DNA of 64,000 nucleotides from Diplosphaera chodatii (Eukaryota; Chlorophyta; Trebouxiophyceae; Prasiolales; Stichococcaceae), in contig JAALGY010000017.1 of the NCBI GenBank assembly GCA_032358165.1, forward strand, positions 2,294,001-2,358,000, in the 5' to 3' direction. The stretch's first letter is position 1, and each line of letters begins with the position of its first letter. A program made the position numbers and the translations under genes. The notes under the pieces are model-generated. The model searched no databases and was not told the origin of the DNA. It saw only the letters and a list, made by a program, of their open reading frames with translations. Of this stretch, positions 1 to 12,545 are shown in pieces.

Positions 1-1995
1 CTGTGCTTCGATATCCCGAATGATGCTGTGCAGTCCACATACTCTGCTGTTAACGATGCGACAAAGTGTGGGGCACAGCAGTGGCGCCAGTTGCATGGGG
101 CGGGATCCACACGATCAGGTGGAAACTCGGTGGTGCTGTTTCAGTCACTGAGAAGGCTCCTATGCCAGGGCGCACCTGAATCGTGAAACTGCACGCCAGT
201 TTCACGACCTGCTGCTTGATCCAGCCGCTGACGCTGCGCGAGTGCTTGCCGGCGATGCCCTCCAGGGCGACTGGCCGCAGCTCTGGTGCGCACGCCTCAT
301 CGCCCACAACCCGCATCTGCACAGCAGGAAGTTGCCTCTACCTTCTGCTGCCACGACACGTCAGTCCAGCGGTCTGCCACCATTCTGACCCCCACAGTGC
401 GCTTGCCACCGTGTGCATGTGAACTGCGTGAGGATGCACTCGAGCCGGAGTTCGTGTCGGCAAAGTAAGCATCGCCACCTCAGCTCCTACCTGTCAGACG
501 TGCAGCTGTATAACCAGCCAAGGTCAGGGCCTGGCGTAGGGTGAAAGCACACCAAACTAGGCCGCCAATGCAGCTGCGAGGTGGTCTGCAACAACTTAGC
601 CCACCTTTTTGGGCTGCAGGCAGGGCAGGCGCACGACCTCTTGCTCCAGGAAGTGCACCAGCAGCGGGATGTGCTCCTCGGGCGTCACAAACACCCACTC
701 CTTGAAGCTGTCCATGTTGAGGAACTTGTTCGCGCTCCGCAGCTGACAATCATGAGGCAGCAGCAGTCAGAATAGGACGGACTGGGACTGCCAGCTCGAT
801 GCAGCGGAAGGCGCAGGCCATACGTCAATCGATACAGGACATGCTAGCATGCCGACGCAGCGGAAGGCAGGGCATGCAGGGGCACAGACCTGGTTGAGCA
901 GCAGCGACAGGTTCTCGTCGTCCGGGTACACCGGCGTCATGATGGACAGCACGCCGTCAAGGCGAGCTGACACCAGCCACTGCCCCCGCTGCCGCGGCTG
1001 CTCCATCACATACTCCTCATCGATCCCCTTGATGTGCGCCTGCAGGTACCCCACGAAGACATTCTGAGCTGAGTTGATACCCTGCATACCCTGGAGTGTC
1101 GGACCTATATGAGGCACACACTACGCTGACGTGACCATTGGTGTTGCTGCTGTGACGCCTGACCTGCTCAGTGCTGTTGGTCTCCGGCAGCTGCTGCCGC
1201 AGGCACCGCCGCTGCTGCACCTTGGCGGAGATGGCTGCCTCTGAATGTGCTGGGGCAGCTGACGGACGGGCGAAGCCCTGCCTTGCCTTGCTGCGGAGGT
1301 CACCCACCTGCATGAACGAACCTCGCCGCTTGCGACTGCACCCGAAAACAGACATAAATGGCGGCACTGCACTGAGGAGCCGCCTGGATGCAGCTAGCAC
1401 ACACCATTCGTGCAGTCGGGTGTCCTGCACTTGCTCACCGAGACCATGCTGCCCAGGCCATGTCCAGATTTGGGCACGACGAAGGAGCCAAGTGTTAGAA
1501 GCAAGCAGACCGCTGCCACCGATGAGGCGCCCCGCCCACATCTGAGCTTCCAGCCGCTGGATAGCGGCTCCCTGCCATCATGGCTGTCCAGCGCATATTC
1601 CTCCAGGACGTCCAGCTTGGCATTGCCCAGGGACCCGTTCATGCCGGCGAGGCCGCCGTGCTTGCTGCTGCAAACGGCCATCAAGGGGACATGATTGTAT
1701 ACAGTAATCATGCATGCAATGCATATCCATAGTGACCTGCATATTCACAAATACCACAACAGACCTTGTAGGCTGAGTTCATGGGCTATCTGAACCTGCA
1801 GTCATCATGCAGTCACCTGAGAACGCTGCGTGGTGTGTCCCAAGTTGGGGAGCCCACGTCGCTGCTTCCGATGCTGCCTGGTGCCTTTGGAAAGTCGTCC
1901 AGGCTGCTGCATGAGTCAGCGCAGCCCACGTGGGGCGTGCCCGTCTCCACGTCGAATGGTCTGCGGCTGATGGCCTTGTTGGGCGTCTGCGGCAT
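1..1995 (-). CDS. Type II membrane protein with a GT-A/DUF6492-like domain (3' end outside the window)
   Basis: Model joins exons 1995-1817, 1667-1439, 1307-1164, 1081-890, 742-605 and about 316-176; all phases agree and each intron is GT-AG. The chosen ATG opens MPQTPNKAISRRPF. A polar cytosolic segment of about 105 residues precedes one membrane segment (about 107-125, SSVAAVCLLLTLGSFVV), the layout of a Golgi-type signal anchor. Further on come IMTPVYPDDENLSLLL, then EWVFVTPEEHIPLL, and last SGWIKQQVVKLA. A 'TPVYP...VVTP...GW.QQ..KLA' order is what I associate with DUF6492-type nucleotide-sugar-transferase-like proteins; this assignment is from memory of the family. The likely role is glycosyl transfer in the secretory pathway. 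The expected metal-binding acidic motif lies downstream, beyond base 1. The donor of the last visible exon is uncertain (near 176 or a few codons earlier). Confidence 0.55.
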
Positions 1996-2920
1996 GCAGG
2001 GCTGTCACACGCGGTGCATGTGACCCTGCCCTGCCTCAGCTGTCCCTTGTGTTGTCGCACACGGTCCTGTTGCAATCAGCAACACGATCATCTACGCGAC
2101 AAGCATCCCTCCGATCTGTATAGCTGCAAGAAGATCAGCGCCGTCCAACTGCTCGGGTATCAAGCTGCCCAAAAGCCAGTGCATGCAGTGGAGGGTGTTG
2201 CAATGGCGAGTTTCGTGCATTTCAATAGCTTTGATAATGCTTCTGTGTGCGTCCGATCAGCATCGCGTGTGTGCTCCCTACACCACTCGCAAGGCATCAT
2301 AGCGCTGACCCCCAGCTGAGCTCACCTGCTGAGGCTTATGCAAAGCTGTGCTCCTTATCCAGCTGAATACATGACGGCTTACACGTGACTGTTATGTGTG
2401 CCTGCAACATCATCAGGCTGCCCCACTGCAGAAGCCTAGCTGCAGGCAAGCTTTGTGCAGTCTGTTGTTGCCCATCCAGCAAGTCCAAATCAGCTATATA
2501 GCTACGCGCGGGCGTCACGTGTCACCGCCTGATCGAGCGAACAAGTGCAGTTGTATGCGGATGCATATATGCAAGCAGGTGTGCGTGGCGATAGAATGTC
2601 ATCACAACACTGCTGACCCAACTGCAGGGGAGCAGGCTGCTACTAGCAGCTGGCAGGGTCTTGCTTCGATGGGAATCATTGACCTACTAGGCTGTTGGCA
2701 AGGGGCATAGAAGACTTCTATTCTCCTTGCTGCTAGGCAACCTGCCCACCCACAATCGGCAGACCGATCGTATTTAGGACTGAAGCCAGACCAGCTGGAC
2801 GATTGCCAAACTTCGCTTTACACATGCAGTTTCCGCACATGCCCGATTGACTGCCACTTCGCTCGTCACATACTCAGTCACAATCTGTCATCCGCTCGCC
2901 CTCTCATTTACTCAAATCCG
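1996..2920. other. Intergenic, 0.9 kb
   Basis: It lies between the 3' end of the 2921-6309 mannanase and the start codon of the 1-1995 gene, both on the minus strand, so it should hold one 3' UTR and one promoter. I found no protein-like reading frame on either strand. The only site I can name is a TGTAA-type poly(A) signal near its right end. Confidence 0.5.
2818..2822 (-). terminator. Candidate poly(A) signal TGTAA
   Basis: On the minus strand this reads TGTAA, the usual polyadenylation signal of chlorophyte algae. It lies about 100 nt past the stop codon of the mannanase whose CDS ends at 2921. A 5-base motif is frequent by chance, so only the position supports it. Confidence 0.4.
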
Positions 2921-5900
2921 TCATGTTGTCGTGGAGCGCTGCATCAGCGGCAACGACTTGACATGCGCCTCGATGATACTGAGCGTGGTGTTCCAGCCTG
3001 CGAAGAAGCAAGAGGGAATGGCTACCACCTGACCCAGCATCACGGTACAGCATCACCGGTATGCACACCGCCATGCAGGGAGCCAGCAGGCTCTGGTACC
3101 TGCCACCCAAGCCCTGAAGCCGTCGGCGCGCTTGGGCGTCGCCCGCCGTGCCATGCATGCCACGTTGGCGTCCCAGTTCAGAAAGGTCTTCCGCTCCTCG
3201 AACTGTGGTGCGAAAGCCATCATGGGTCAGCCACCAGTGCAACATCAGTCGTACCAGAGGTATCTGACAAGTTGCTGCATGCGGCAGGGCTACATCTGGC
3301 CTGAGCACGATGAGCACAGCACTCTCGCACCCCCAGCATGTAGTCTGCCGTCAGGTCGGACCACTTAGGCTGGGGCGCCTTGGACGCCCGCTTTGTGGTG
3401 TAGACTGTGTACCCGTCATAGTCTGCATACGTGTCGGCTGCCAGCATCCACAGGAAGGTCCCTGCAGCAAACCTCACACTTTTATCAGCAACGACGACAT
3501 GGTCAGCACAGGTAGTCATGGGCGTAGAGCCAGCCGTTGCAACAGATGCCACGGCATTGACTGTCCACATGGGGCTGCTCGGAGGATCACCTGCCACAAT
3601 GCCGTGCTTCTCGTTCCAGGCCTCCACCTCGCCATACACGGACTCCAGGAAGGCCCGGCGCTGCTTCATGCCGCCATGGTGCAGCTTGCCAAACTCCCCC
3701 AGGATGACTGGCTTGCCCAGCCGCAGCGCATCCTCAAAGTGTGACCGTAGCTGCGGGCAACATGCATGACGAGTGAGTGGGCACCGTCACAGCACTATGT
3801 GTAGACAGGACAGTTCTTTCAGCTTCTCGTATTGGGCACGAGTCTGCATCCGCGCACCCAGCGGATGGTCCAGTCACGCTTACAGTCCTCATTGCAGCGC
3901 AGCCACGAGTCTGGGTACATGTGCAGCTGCATCAGGTCCACATTGCTGCCCTGCACAGCAGATGGGCCGCATGGCTACAAGTCTACTCAGGTGATCACTC
4001 GAGGGCCTGACAAGCAGCAACTTGGGCATGTACACAGATCCAGCTCTCCATAGTGCGCACCATCTGATTCCGCACATAGTCTGAGCCCCAGCATGCCGCA
4101 TCATATGGGTGATGCCATGACGTCAGCGGGTTGTTGACATTCTCCGTCGGCGGGTTGAAACCAAGCCTACACGCAGGGGCAGCAGATCTGAGTTCAGGTG
4201 CACAAGAGAGCATGGCACACCACGTGAACATGATCTGTTGCTGTGCATAACGATGATGAGCCCTGCAGTCGCCACAGCCACAACAGGTTGCGACCAAGTG
4301 CCTGCCGCATAGTCTCACCGCTCAGGAGTGGATGCGCCATACCAGCCTATGCTGCCCACCGTCACCAGGTGATTGGGGTCCAGCGACTTGACATATGCTG
4401 CCATGTCCTCAATCCACTCCTGCACATCATAGCATGACCAAATAACTGGGTTTCAAGGTGCAATTCTTGGCTTAGTCATGTGCATGAATCCAGCAGGTGT
4501 GTGCTAATGACACCGACTCCTGCTGACCATGGGTGGTCAGGAGCATGTTTGGTATGAACATCGTGTGCTGCAGTGCAGCAAAAGTTCTGGCACACCTGCA
4601 GCACATCACCAGAGTCGTCCCCTGGGTTGGACGGCTCGTTGGCGATCTCCCAGCCGAAGATGCTTGGATCATCACGGTAGTAGGTATCAGTGCGCATGTT
4701 CTTGCGTGTGATGATCGTCCCCACATACTTCTTGAATGACTCCTGTTGTAGTGGAGCAGGCTAACCTCCTGAGATTGCTTCGTGAGCATCCAGTGTCATG
4801 TGTGTCCTACTGCTCTAAAAGTGTTGAGCAGCTGAGCTGCAGCCGTGCGGTTCCCAGCTCTGAACACAATATGACATGAACACCCAGCTACTTGCTCCTA
4901 TCACCGGCGAACATACGGAAACGCACCCTGAGCTCCTTGCTGGCATAAAAGTCTGTGATGCTGCCGCCCTTGCGATTGCTGCGCGACCACTTCACATATT
5001 GCTCCATGCCACCAAAGCCAGTGTCGCCATTTGTCAGCGATAGCAGCAAACGGATGCCATAATTCTTGGCCTCTGCTACTAGATAGTCCAGCCCATTCCT
5101 GCACCAGAAAAGTAGGCATGTTTGCAAGACCAAGGTGATCGTGTGGCATACAGCGAGTACACTGAGTACGCACATCAACAAGGTGGTATATCTTGGGCTG
5201 CGCTGGCAGACAGCGCCTGCAATTGATGGAGCAAACAATGCTCACGCAAAGATGTCTTCATCGAAAACATTCAGGTGTGGCTGCAGCGCATTCCACTCGT
5301 CAGGCCCATCAGCGAATGCCCACATGCGCAGCACAGTGAAGCCCAGCTCCTGGGCCTTCTGCAATGTCTGGATCACCTGCATGGTGCAGCAGCAGCGTTG
5401 CCAGTCTGCCACTGCTGCACCTGATATGCGCTTGCCGAAGGCAGAGCCACTTCACAGGGTTGTAATGTGGATGACCCGCAAGCTTGCAAACCCCACAAGT
5501 GTTAGCCCCCTAGAACTGCATGCACCTCCTTCCTGCCGCTGCCTCTTTTGTCAGCAGCCCGTGTCAGCATGTAATAGTTGCAGAAGCCGCTGAAGTAGAA
5601 GGGCTTGCCCTCCAGCATCAGCCTTGCACCTTGCCTTTGCACAAAGTGGCTTGGCTCCACCTGCGGGGTCGTGTACAACACAAGTGTGCACATTGGCTGC
5701 GGCACCTTGCCAGCCTGGGTACACGACCATGGAACGCTGGTAACATACCCCACCTTGACAGCTGGTATATTGCGCACATACGCCTTTGTGATGTTCCTGC
5801 CTGCGAGAGTGCTGGCAGCTGTAGCAGCTGCTGGACTGCTGTTTGCTCTGCCGATGTTAGTGAGTTTCTGCATTATCATGGCGTATCATTGTCATGTACA

Positions 5901-6309
5901 GCCATACTCTGTGGACATCTTCAGCATGAGCAGGGCGACAACAATTTGAAGTGTCCAGCGCACCATGAAAAGCGCAGCAACGACTGCAATTGCCAAGACC
6001 ACGTACAGGACTCTCCACATCTTTGGCAGCCTGTTGAAATCTGCACAGGGCACTGCACCCACGTCACCCAAATGTGAAAGTCACAGTGCCCCATCGTGTT
6101 GATCCACAACCGCAGCAAAGGCTACGTTGCATGAAGCAGGCATGGCACTGCCCTTGCTCACATGCCAGCTGCCGAGACAAGCCGCCGCCCTCCCGATCCC
6201 TGTCCCGCTGGAATGCGATCTCCGCTCGGCGCTCCAGCCCAATGAGCGAGCCCTCGCTGGCCCGTCGAGCATGCTGGCCGGATAGCAGGTTGCCTGCTGG
6301 GCCGGCCAT
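2921..6309 (-). CDS. Mannan endo-1,4-beta-mannosidase (GH5, plant-type), catalytically intact
   Basis: Exons 6309-6162, 6040-5943, 5867-5754, 5660-5526, 5376-5246, 5098-4927, 4742-4596, 4419-4319, 4166-4034, 3950-3858, 3750-3591, 3461-3331, 3202-3100 and 2997-2921 give 580 residues. Hydrolysis of internal beta-1,4-mannosyl bonds is the family's reaction. A membrane segment at about 57-78 ([19 protein letters not shown]) follows a short basic N-terminus, predicting a type II protein of the Golgi or cell surface. Family motifs in order are [27 protein letters not shown] with the acid/base Glu302, [19 protein letters not shown] with the nucleophile Glu443, and FLWMLAAD. Both catalytic glutamates are present. 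It is divergent from, and shares nearly all intron positions with, the paralog at 7097. The weakest splice is the exon 2 donor (GTTGTC after 5943). Confidence 0.85.
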
Positions 6310-7072
6310 GGCCCAGCTTGCGGCAGAGAGCTTAGCGCGTTGCCAGCATGATCAACAGGAGCGCTGCCGGCAGGCCATGTCAAACTGCAAGCAAAAGTTT
6401 GTATAAGGACTTAGCCGTGGCCTTACCAATCCAGTGAAATAGGTGTACCACACACGAACGCAGGTCGTTTGCAAGGCCGAAAGATAGCGAGCAGCTTGAT
6501 GAAACACTCGCTTTGCAATGCTGCGCAACAGAGATCACTTTAGGTGTGCGGCCCAGTTGAAAGCGTTATATCGACACGCTCTGCCACTTGACTGTCAAGC
6601 GTGCAAATAGAGGTTGCAAACCGTTCAGTGCAAGCCCTGTGCAAGTGAGCAGATCTTTTGGTCCACCAAAGCAGATCGCACAGTCATAGACCGTCTCAAA
6701 TGCGATTTGCAAGTGCAACGCATGCACGCGACAGGATCGCACAGACATGCTGTTGCAACGCAGAGCAGGATGTTGATGTTGACACCCTGATCTACCAAAT
6801 TTGCAGCGAGTGCCTAGGCTGTCGACAGCTCTGCAGGCATTTGCTTGTTGGTATCCAGTAGTCGACCAGTGGCGTTCACCCAGAGGGTTGGCGAGGAGTT
6901 CAGCGCCGCATTCACAAAGCTGCGTCCCCAGCTGTAGCAACATCCTGGGGCAGGGTGTGCAACCAGCACAGACGGAGGCGTTACTGCGGCTGAGCCATTT
7001 GCCACCGCCATCAGCGTGATCCGCAGCACTCTTCACTCTCGAAGCTTCGCAACCGGCAGTGGGCTACCCGCA
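6310..7072. promoter_or_regulatory. Shared region between the divergent mannanase paralogs
   Basis: About 0.79 kb separates the two start codons (6309 minus, 7097 plus), so both promoters and 5' UTRs must fit here. The reading frames across it look random and no family motif appears in them. I see no clear TATA box or long repeat. That it is a bidirectional promoter is inferred from the layout alone. Confidence 0.4.
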
Positions 7073-7093
7073 ATGAGCGGGGACCCGCCGTGA
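7073..7093 (+). promoter_or_regulatory. Upstream micro-ORF (6 codons)
   Basis: ATGAGCGGGGACCCGCCGTGA encodes MSGDPP and stops 3 nt before the ATG at 7097. If it is in the 5' UTR, ribosomes would have to leak past it or reinitiate almost at once, which usually lowers translation of the main frame. The transcript start is unknown, so its presence in the mRNA is inferred. Confidence 0.35.
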
Positions 7094-7096
7094 GGC

Positions 7097-10000
7097 ATGG
7101 AGCGGCCTGCACATCGGGTCAGTTTTGGTGGAGCACGAGATGCGGAGACCGGCGAGGATGCTGGCATGAGTCCAGCCAGCCCAGCGGGCGCGCCAGCGTC
7201 GCCTAAGCAGCCACAGTACAACCCGAAGAGCAAGCGGCGGCATGGTCTAGTGCGCCGTGCTGCGGCAGCTGTGAGGGAAGCTGGCGCGGCAAAGATCATC
7301 TCGGGGGCCATCTCCGTATTCCTGCTGTTCTCGGTGTTCTCGGTGAGCCGTCCAGCTATATCGCCCCTTTCACATCGTGCAGCTTCTACGAGTGAAGACA
7401 GATAAAGATGCATGTGCATGCATGCCATCTGGCTGGCTCAAGTCTTTGCTACGCATACGGCATGACATGCTCTCATGTAAGATGAAACAGCGTCAGTGGT
7501 GGTTGCACAACAACGACCGCATGTTCCTGCAGGCGATTGCTGGCACCAACAGCGGGCTGGAGCGCCCAAAGAAGGTGTCGATGCACCTCCGTGCACGAGA
7601 GTTGCTGCCGATTGCAGTTTCCAAGGTCCCTGCTGTGAAGGTATGTGCATGTGCGATTGCAGTATGCCAAATCTGCTGCCTGTGGGAACAAGAAGGCTGC
7701 GTACACTGAGTTTCCAGCTGGTGACTGGAGGACCACTGCCAATCGCAGGTGGATGGCTCCAAGTTTGTGCAGCGGAAGGGTATGCGTCTGGTGCTGAACG
7801 GGCAAACCTTCAAGTTTGCGGGTGCCAGCAACTACTACATGCTGACGCGCGCTGTGGAGAAGGTCACTCGACCGCAGGTACTCTACTGCTGCCGGACCCA
7901 TCACGCTGGCTGCACGATTGTGTCACAGCGCACATGTGTTATGCGCGCATGCTATGCATTCAATTCTCGCGACGTATCAGAGCACGTGTCCACTTGCACT
8001 GCCCAGGTTGCGGAGGTGTTTGAGACGGCACAGAAGTTGGGCATCACGGTGGTGCGTGTGTGGGCCTTTAATGACGGCGACACCTGGAACGCACTGCAGC
8101 CGCGTATGGGCCATATAGACGAGCGTGTGCTCAAGTGAGGCGATGGCCGTCCCCCATATGCCCAGACCTTGCGGTGGTGCCGACCTGCACACACTTACAA
8201 TCATCAAGGATGTCGCTGTACTTCAATGCGTCGGGCTGCAGCATCACCATGAGAGTTGCTGCCTGGCAGGGATGGCCTGGACTGGGTCGTTAACGAGGCG
8301 CGCGAGTTTGGCATCCGCATCATCATGGTGCTCACAGACTCTCAGGGCGACTACGGCGGCATGGCACAGTATGTGCGCTGGGCGGGGCCGCTCACAGAGA
8401 CAGTGCGCGACTTCTACGCCAGCAAACGTATCCGGGTGGGTCATTGACCTTGCATCACGTGGCAGAGCGCGAAGCTGTAGCATCTGTGCGTCTTGCTCAG
8501 CAGTTTCAGATGAAGGCATTTCGGCCACCTCCGCTTACAGAAAGCATTCAAGGAGTATGTGGGTGCGGTCATCCTGCATAAGAATGCTGCAACTGGCGTG
8601 CACTACCGGGATGACCCAACCATCCTGGGCTGGGAGATTGCTAATGCGCCCGTGTGCCCAGGCGATGACACTGGCGACTTGCTACAGGTGCTGAACCCTG
8701 TTGTTTGGCTTCCATGTATCGTCGCAGGACAGACACGCGCGAGGTCGTAGTGTTGCCGCGCGGTCATACTCAGTTTGCCCAGGTGCATTTGGGCAGAGGA
8801 CGCCCAGATCTGGTCGTGCCTGCGCAGAACTGGATCGAGGACCTGTCGGGCCATGTGAAGAGTTTGGACCAGAACCACCTCGTGCTGCTGGGTCACTCGG
8901 GCGTCTTTGGCGCCAGCACCCCCGACAAGTGCGTGTTCTGTTTTGTTGGACTGCTGCTGATGGCATATCCTGAAATGGCACCTAGCAGTCAATGTGACAA
9001 TTGACATCATGTGACGACAAATATAATGGTGTGAAGTGACCATATCCAGCATCCTCAGCCCTGCTGTGCTGTGCAGATGGCGGTACAACCCAACAGCGCT
9101 AGATGTCACGACTCCAGTGTACCCACAGGCGCACGCGTACGATGCTGTCTGCGAGGGTGCCGACTGGGTGCGGAACCATGAGGCGCCGTACGTGGATGTT
9201 GCCTCCGTCCAGGTGAGCCCCAGAACCATGACCACTTGACCATGTGCTCACTGGTAAAACCGGCGAGGTTGGTCATATGCAGAATGGCTAGGACCTGCAT
9301 GTCTTCTTTGCTGCATCATATGCCTGACTTCAAGCACGTACCTCTTGTTGGGTACAGCCAGGAGAATCCATGGACACGGCTGAGAGTGATGCCTCCCGAT
9401 CAGACTCACATGCGTATGGCACAGGTATGGCCAGACGACTGGATGCAGGCGCCAGAGCCCTGGAAGCTACACTGGTCGCGCCAGTGGGTGCGCGCCCTGT
9501 GCCTCTTCTAGCCTGCTGCCGCCTGCAAATGCGTGCTTCGTGATCGTAACTCACCCCACGGTTTTTGCCATCGCCTCCCCTCGCTGACTGCATCGGGGAG
9601 GCGCCCTTCCTCCGTGGGAACAGCGACAGATGCCTAGAAGCTGAACCTGCTCGGTGCCCCACAGGCACCCTGCAACAGCTTCTTTGCGCGACAGACCTGT
9701 TGACATATAACACGTAACACATAACGCAGGTGTCCAGCACTCCTTGGCAACTCGTATGCTGACACTGTGGTATCATTCATGCACAGCTGCGGGCGCATGC
9801 GGATGTTTCGGGGTGGCTGAAGAAGCCCATCATTGTGTCGGCCTTCTCGAAGCAGCGACGCACTGGGCAGTCCAACATGGCCACGCGCAATGCCTTCTAC
9901 GAGATGGTGTATCAGGAGGCAGAGCGCTCAGACGCCATTGCAGGTGGCAACTCTTGATAACTGAATGTTTCACCGAGTCACTCCCACTTGTGCATTGTGC

Positions 10001-12545
10001 TGAACGAACAGGTCGTACTGTGCTACTCACATGTGCACACCTGCAACTGTCGTGCCACAATACAGTGTTGTCATCCCCGTGCCTGGCGCAGGCACACTGT
10101 TCTGGCTGCTGGCGAGCAACAGCTACCCAGACTACGATGGCTACACAGTGTACACCAGCAAGGTTGCAGTTCAGCAGCCGGCGCCGGCATGGCCGCAACT
10201 ATCGCCCGAGCTTGTGGATGCGGTGGGTCACTTCACAGAGTTTAGTTTTGATGTTTGGTTGTCTGCCGACATTCATGTTTCTTCTGTGCACTGGTGTATG
10301 GTACTGCTTGTTGCTGTGCATGCATGAGCGTCGAGGTGCATGTGCACGCTGTGCCATGCTATCATCTGCCCACATGCTGGCCCATGCTCAGCGCACCTCA
10401 TGCAAGTCGGCCATAGTGCTCCTTGCAAGGCCCTGCAGGCAGATCATCAGCGTCATGTGGCGCTCTAAAAATCACTGCTCTGGCGGACAGTATATACACT
10501 GCTGAGCGCTGCTGAGTCACCACACAGCTTGAACGGCTTATAGACCAGTCCTCCTGCAGGGCCTGGCGCGTCGGCGGTTCATGAACTGGGATGCGATGAT
10601 GGTGTGCGGCGCCAAGCGCGCAATGGGGAACACCACCGCCAACAAGCCTATTAACCCCTACAAGCCGGACGCCAACGCCTGGTTGGACGGCTGGGCTGAC
10701 GTGCTGGACGTCATCAACAGCCATTCGCAGGTGCCTGCCATCACCTTCACCTCGATTAGGCGCATGGCAGCATGTGATGCTACAAGAGATGGTCAGCATA
10801 GCATGTGGGCACACCACGAAGGGCAGGACCTGCCAACAGGCACACTACGCTCCTACAGTGACTTGATTGTGTTCTCATCACCAGCTCAGCATGAGTTGTG
10901 GGTTTGCATGTGCACAGGCAATGGCCAAGCTGGCAGGGGTGAAGCTGTCGAAGGCTGCGCTCAGCCACACCCAGGTGCCGCGCTCGCGCTACGACTCGCC
11001 GCTGCTGCCGGATGCCGCCGTACAGGTGCACTGCGGCTATATGCATCCCATCAGGCCTGGCTTTCTGGGACCGACTCCGAACAGCCTGAGACTAGATGAA
11101 AGGGCGAGCCACAAACCTCAAGCAAACGAAACACATGTCATGCAGGCACTGCCGCAGATTCCTGTTGACTTCGACACTGCGGTGGAGGCTGATCAGGACA
11201 GCCAACAGCAGCAGCAACGGCAGCCGGACGCCACATCGTCTGACGCAGGGTCTGCATCAGAAGGCCAGCACCCTGACAGCCAGCAGCAGGTGGCTACAGG
11301 GGGCACTCATCAGCAGCAACAGCAGGCGCAGCCGGACGCTGCTGACAGTGGCAAGGAGCTCGCCGGTGGGCTAGCAGGGGCGGCAGCGGGCAGCAGCAGT
11401 GCCAACCAGACTGCTGTCGACCAGGACGCTACAGCGGGAGATGACGACAGGGCCGCAGGGACAGCGAGCGAGGAGCCACAGCAGGGCTCCATGACGCAGC
11501 TCGGCAGCAGCTCCGGCAACAGCAGCGCCAGCAGTGGCGGCGGCGCTTCACAGACAGAGCCCAATGAGGGCAGCCCAGACGGCGGTACCATTGCAGCGCC
11601 AAGGCTGAATGCCACAGAAGCTGCAAGGATCGACTTCGACGACGTGGATGCTGACGCGACGCGTGGCAGCGGCTTCCTCGCGCGGCTGTCAGACTCCGTC
11701 AGCGGCGCCCTCGGCAGCGTCTTCTCGTGAGTCCATACACAGGCCTAGTCAGCCTGTGCATAGCATGGCACCCATGCTGGGTGCTGTTGCAATCCAACGT
11801 TGCGTCGCACCAAATGTGTCAGCATCGGCTGATGCTACAGCACAGCAGGATGAGGAGGATTGCATGCCAACTTTCTATGGATACACTTGCAGCTCGCGCG
11901 CCGCGACGGATGAGGAGCTGGATGCCATCGAGCTGAGCAGCGACGTGAGTGGCGTCCTGATGTCATCTGCATTGGGCGCAAGCTCTGCTGGCCCGCATGC
12001 CATACAGCCCATTGCACACATCAAGATACGGCATTCACCTGAAACATGGAGGAGGTGCTTGGCACAGGATGGCACTGAGGAATCGGACCGCCTGGTGGCA
12101 GCTGGGGCGGATGGAGCCGAGGAAGCAGGCAGCGAGAATGCTGCTGATGCGGCGCTGGCTGCGGACCTGGAGGAGGATGCAGCGAGTGCCCGCCCGGCGG
12201 CAGACAAACTCAGAAATGCAGCGGAACAGGTGCGGATCTGTCTGACATGGCCTGCAAAGTGCGTGATGGTGCATGATGCTCACTTAGCTATGTATGAAAT
12301 TGTCGCCCCTCATTCTTCATGTCGAGCAATGAGCACGTCTCATGCTTGCACAGGCTGTGGGCCTGGGCGATGACACACAGCCGGGTGGCGCGGCAGTTGG
12401 CAAGGCGGACGGCAGCCTGCCAACGGTCGTTGGCAGCAGCAGCGACGACAATGATTCGGCGCCTTTGCTGACAGCCGAGGAGGCAGAGCTGGGCGTCATG
12501 CATACTGCAGAGGACGGGGCCGCCGCAGAGGAGCAGGAGCAATGA
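7097..12545 (+). CDS. GH5 mannanase-like pseudoenzyme with a long low-complexity tail
   Basis: Exons 7097-7342, 7533-7640, 7749-7877, 8007-8134, 8270-8435, 8541-8687, 8828-8928, 9077-9212, 9404-9487, 9787-9943, 10092-10222, 10560-10730, 10918-11025, 11146-11726, 11893-11944, 12068-12229 and 12354-12545 join in phase to 932 residues. A basic N-terminus is followed by a membrane segment (about 66-82, KIISGAISVFLLFSVFS). The barrel matches the neighbour: [40 protein letters not shown]. The acid/base position is WEIANAP (Ala295, codon GCG) and the nucleophile position is IIVSAFSK (Ala434), so neither catalytic glutamate exists. Residues from about 604 on form a Q-, A-, S- and acid-rich tail absent from the paralog. 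It is probably not a hydrolase; binding mannan or a partner protein is a guess. The last four exons rest on splice consensus only. Confidence 0.8.

Noticed and set aside
10867..11730. Long plus-strand open frame that could be its own gene
   Set aside because: Its middle and end are exons 13-14 of the mannanase-like gene; the first part crosses an intron and the frame matches the upstream exons only after splicing.
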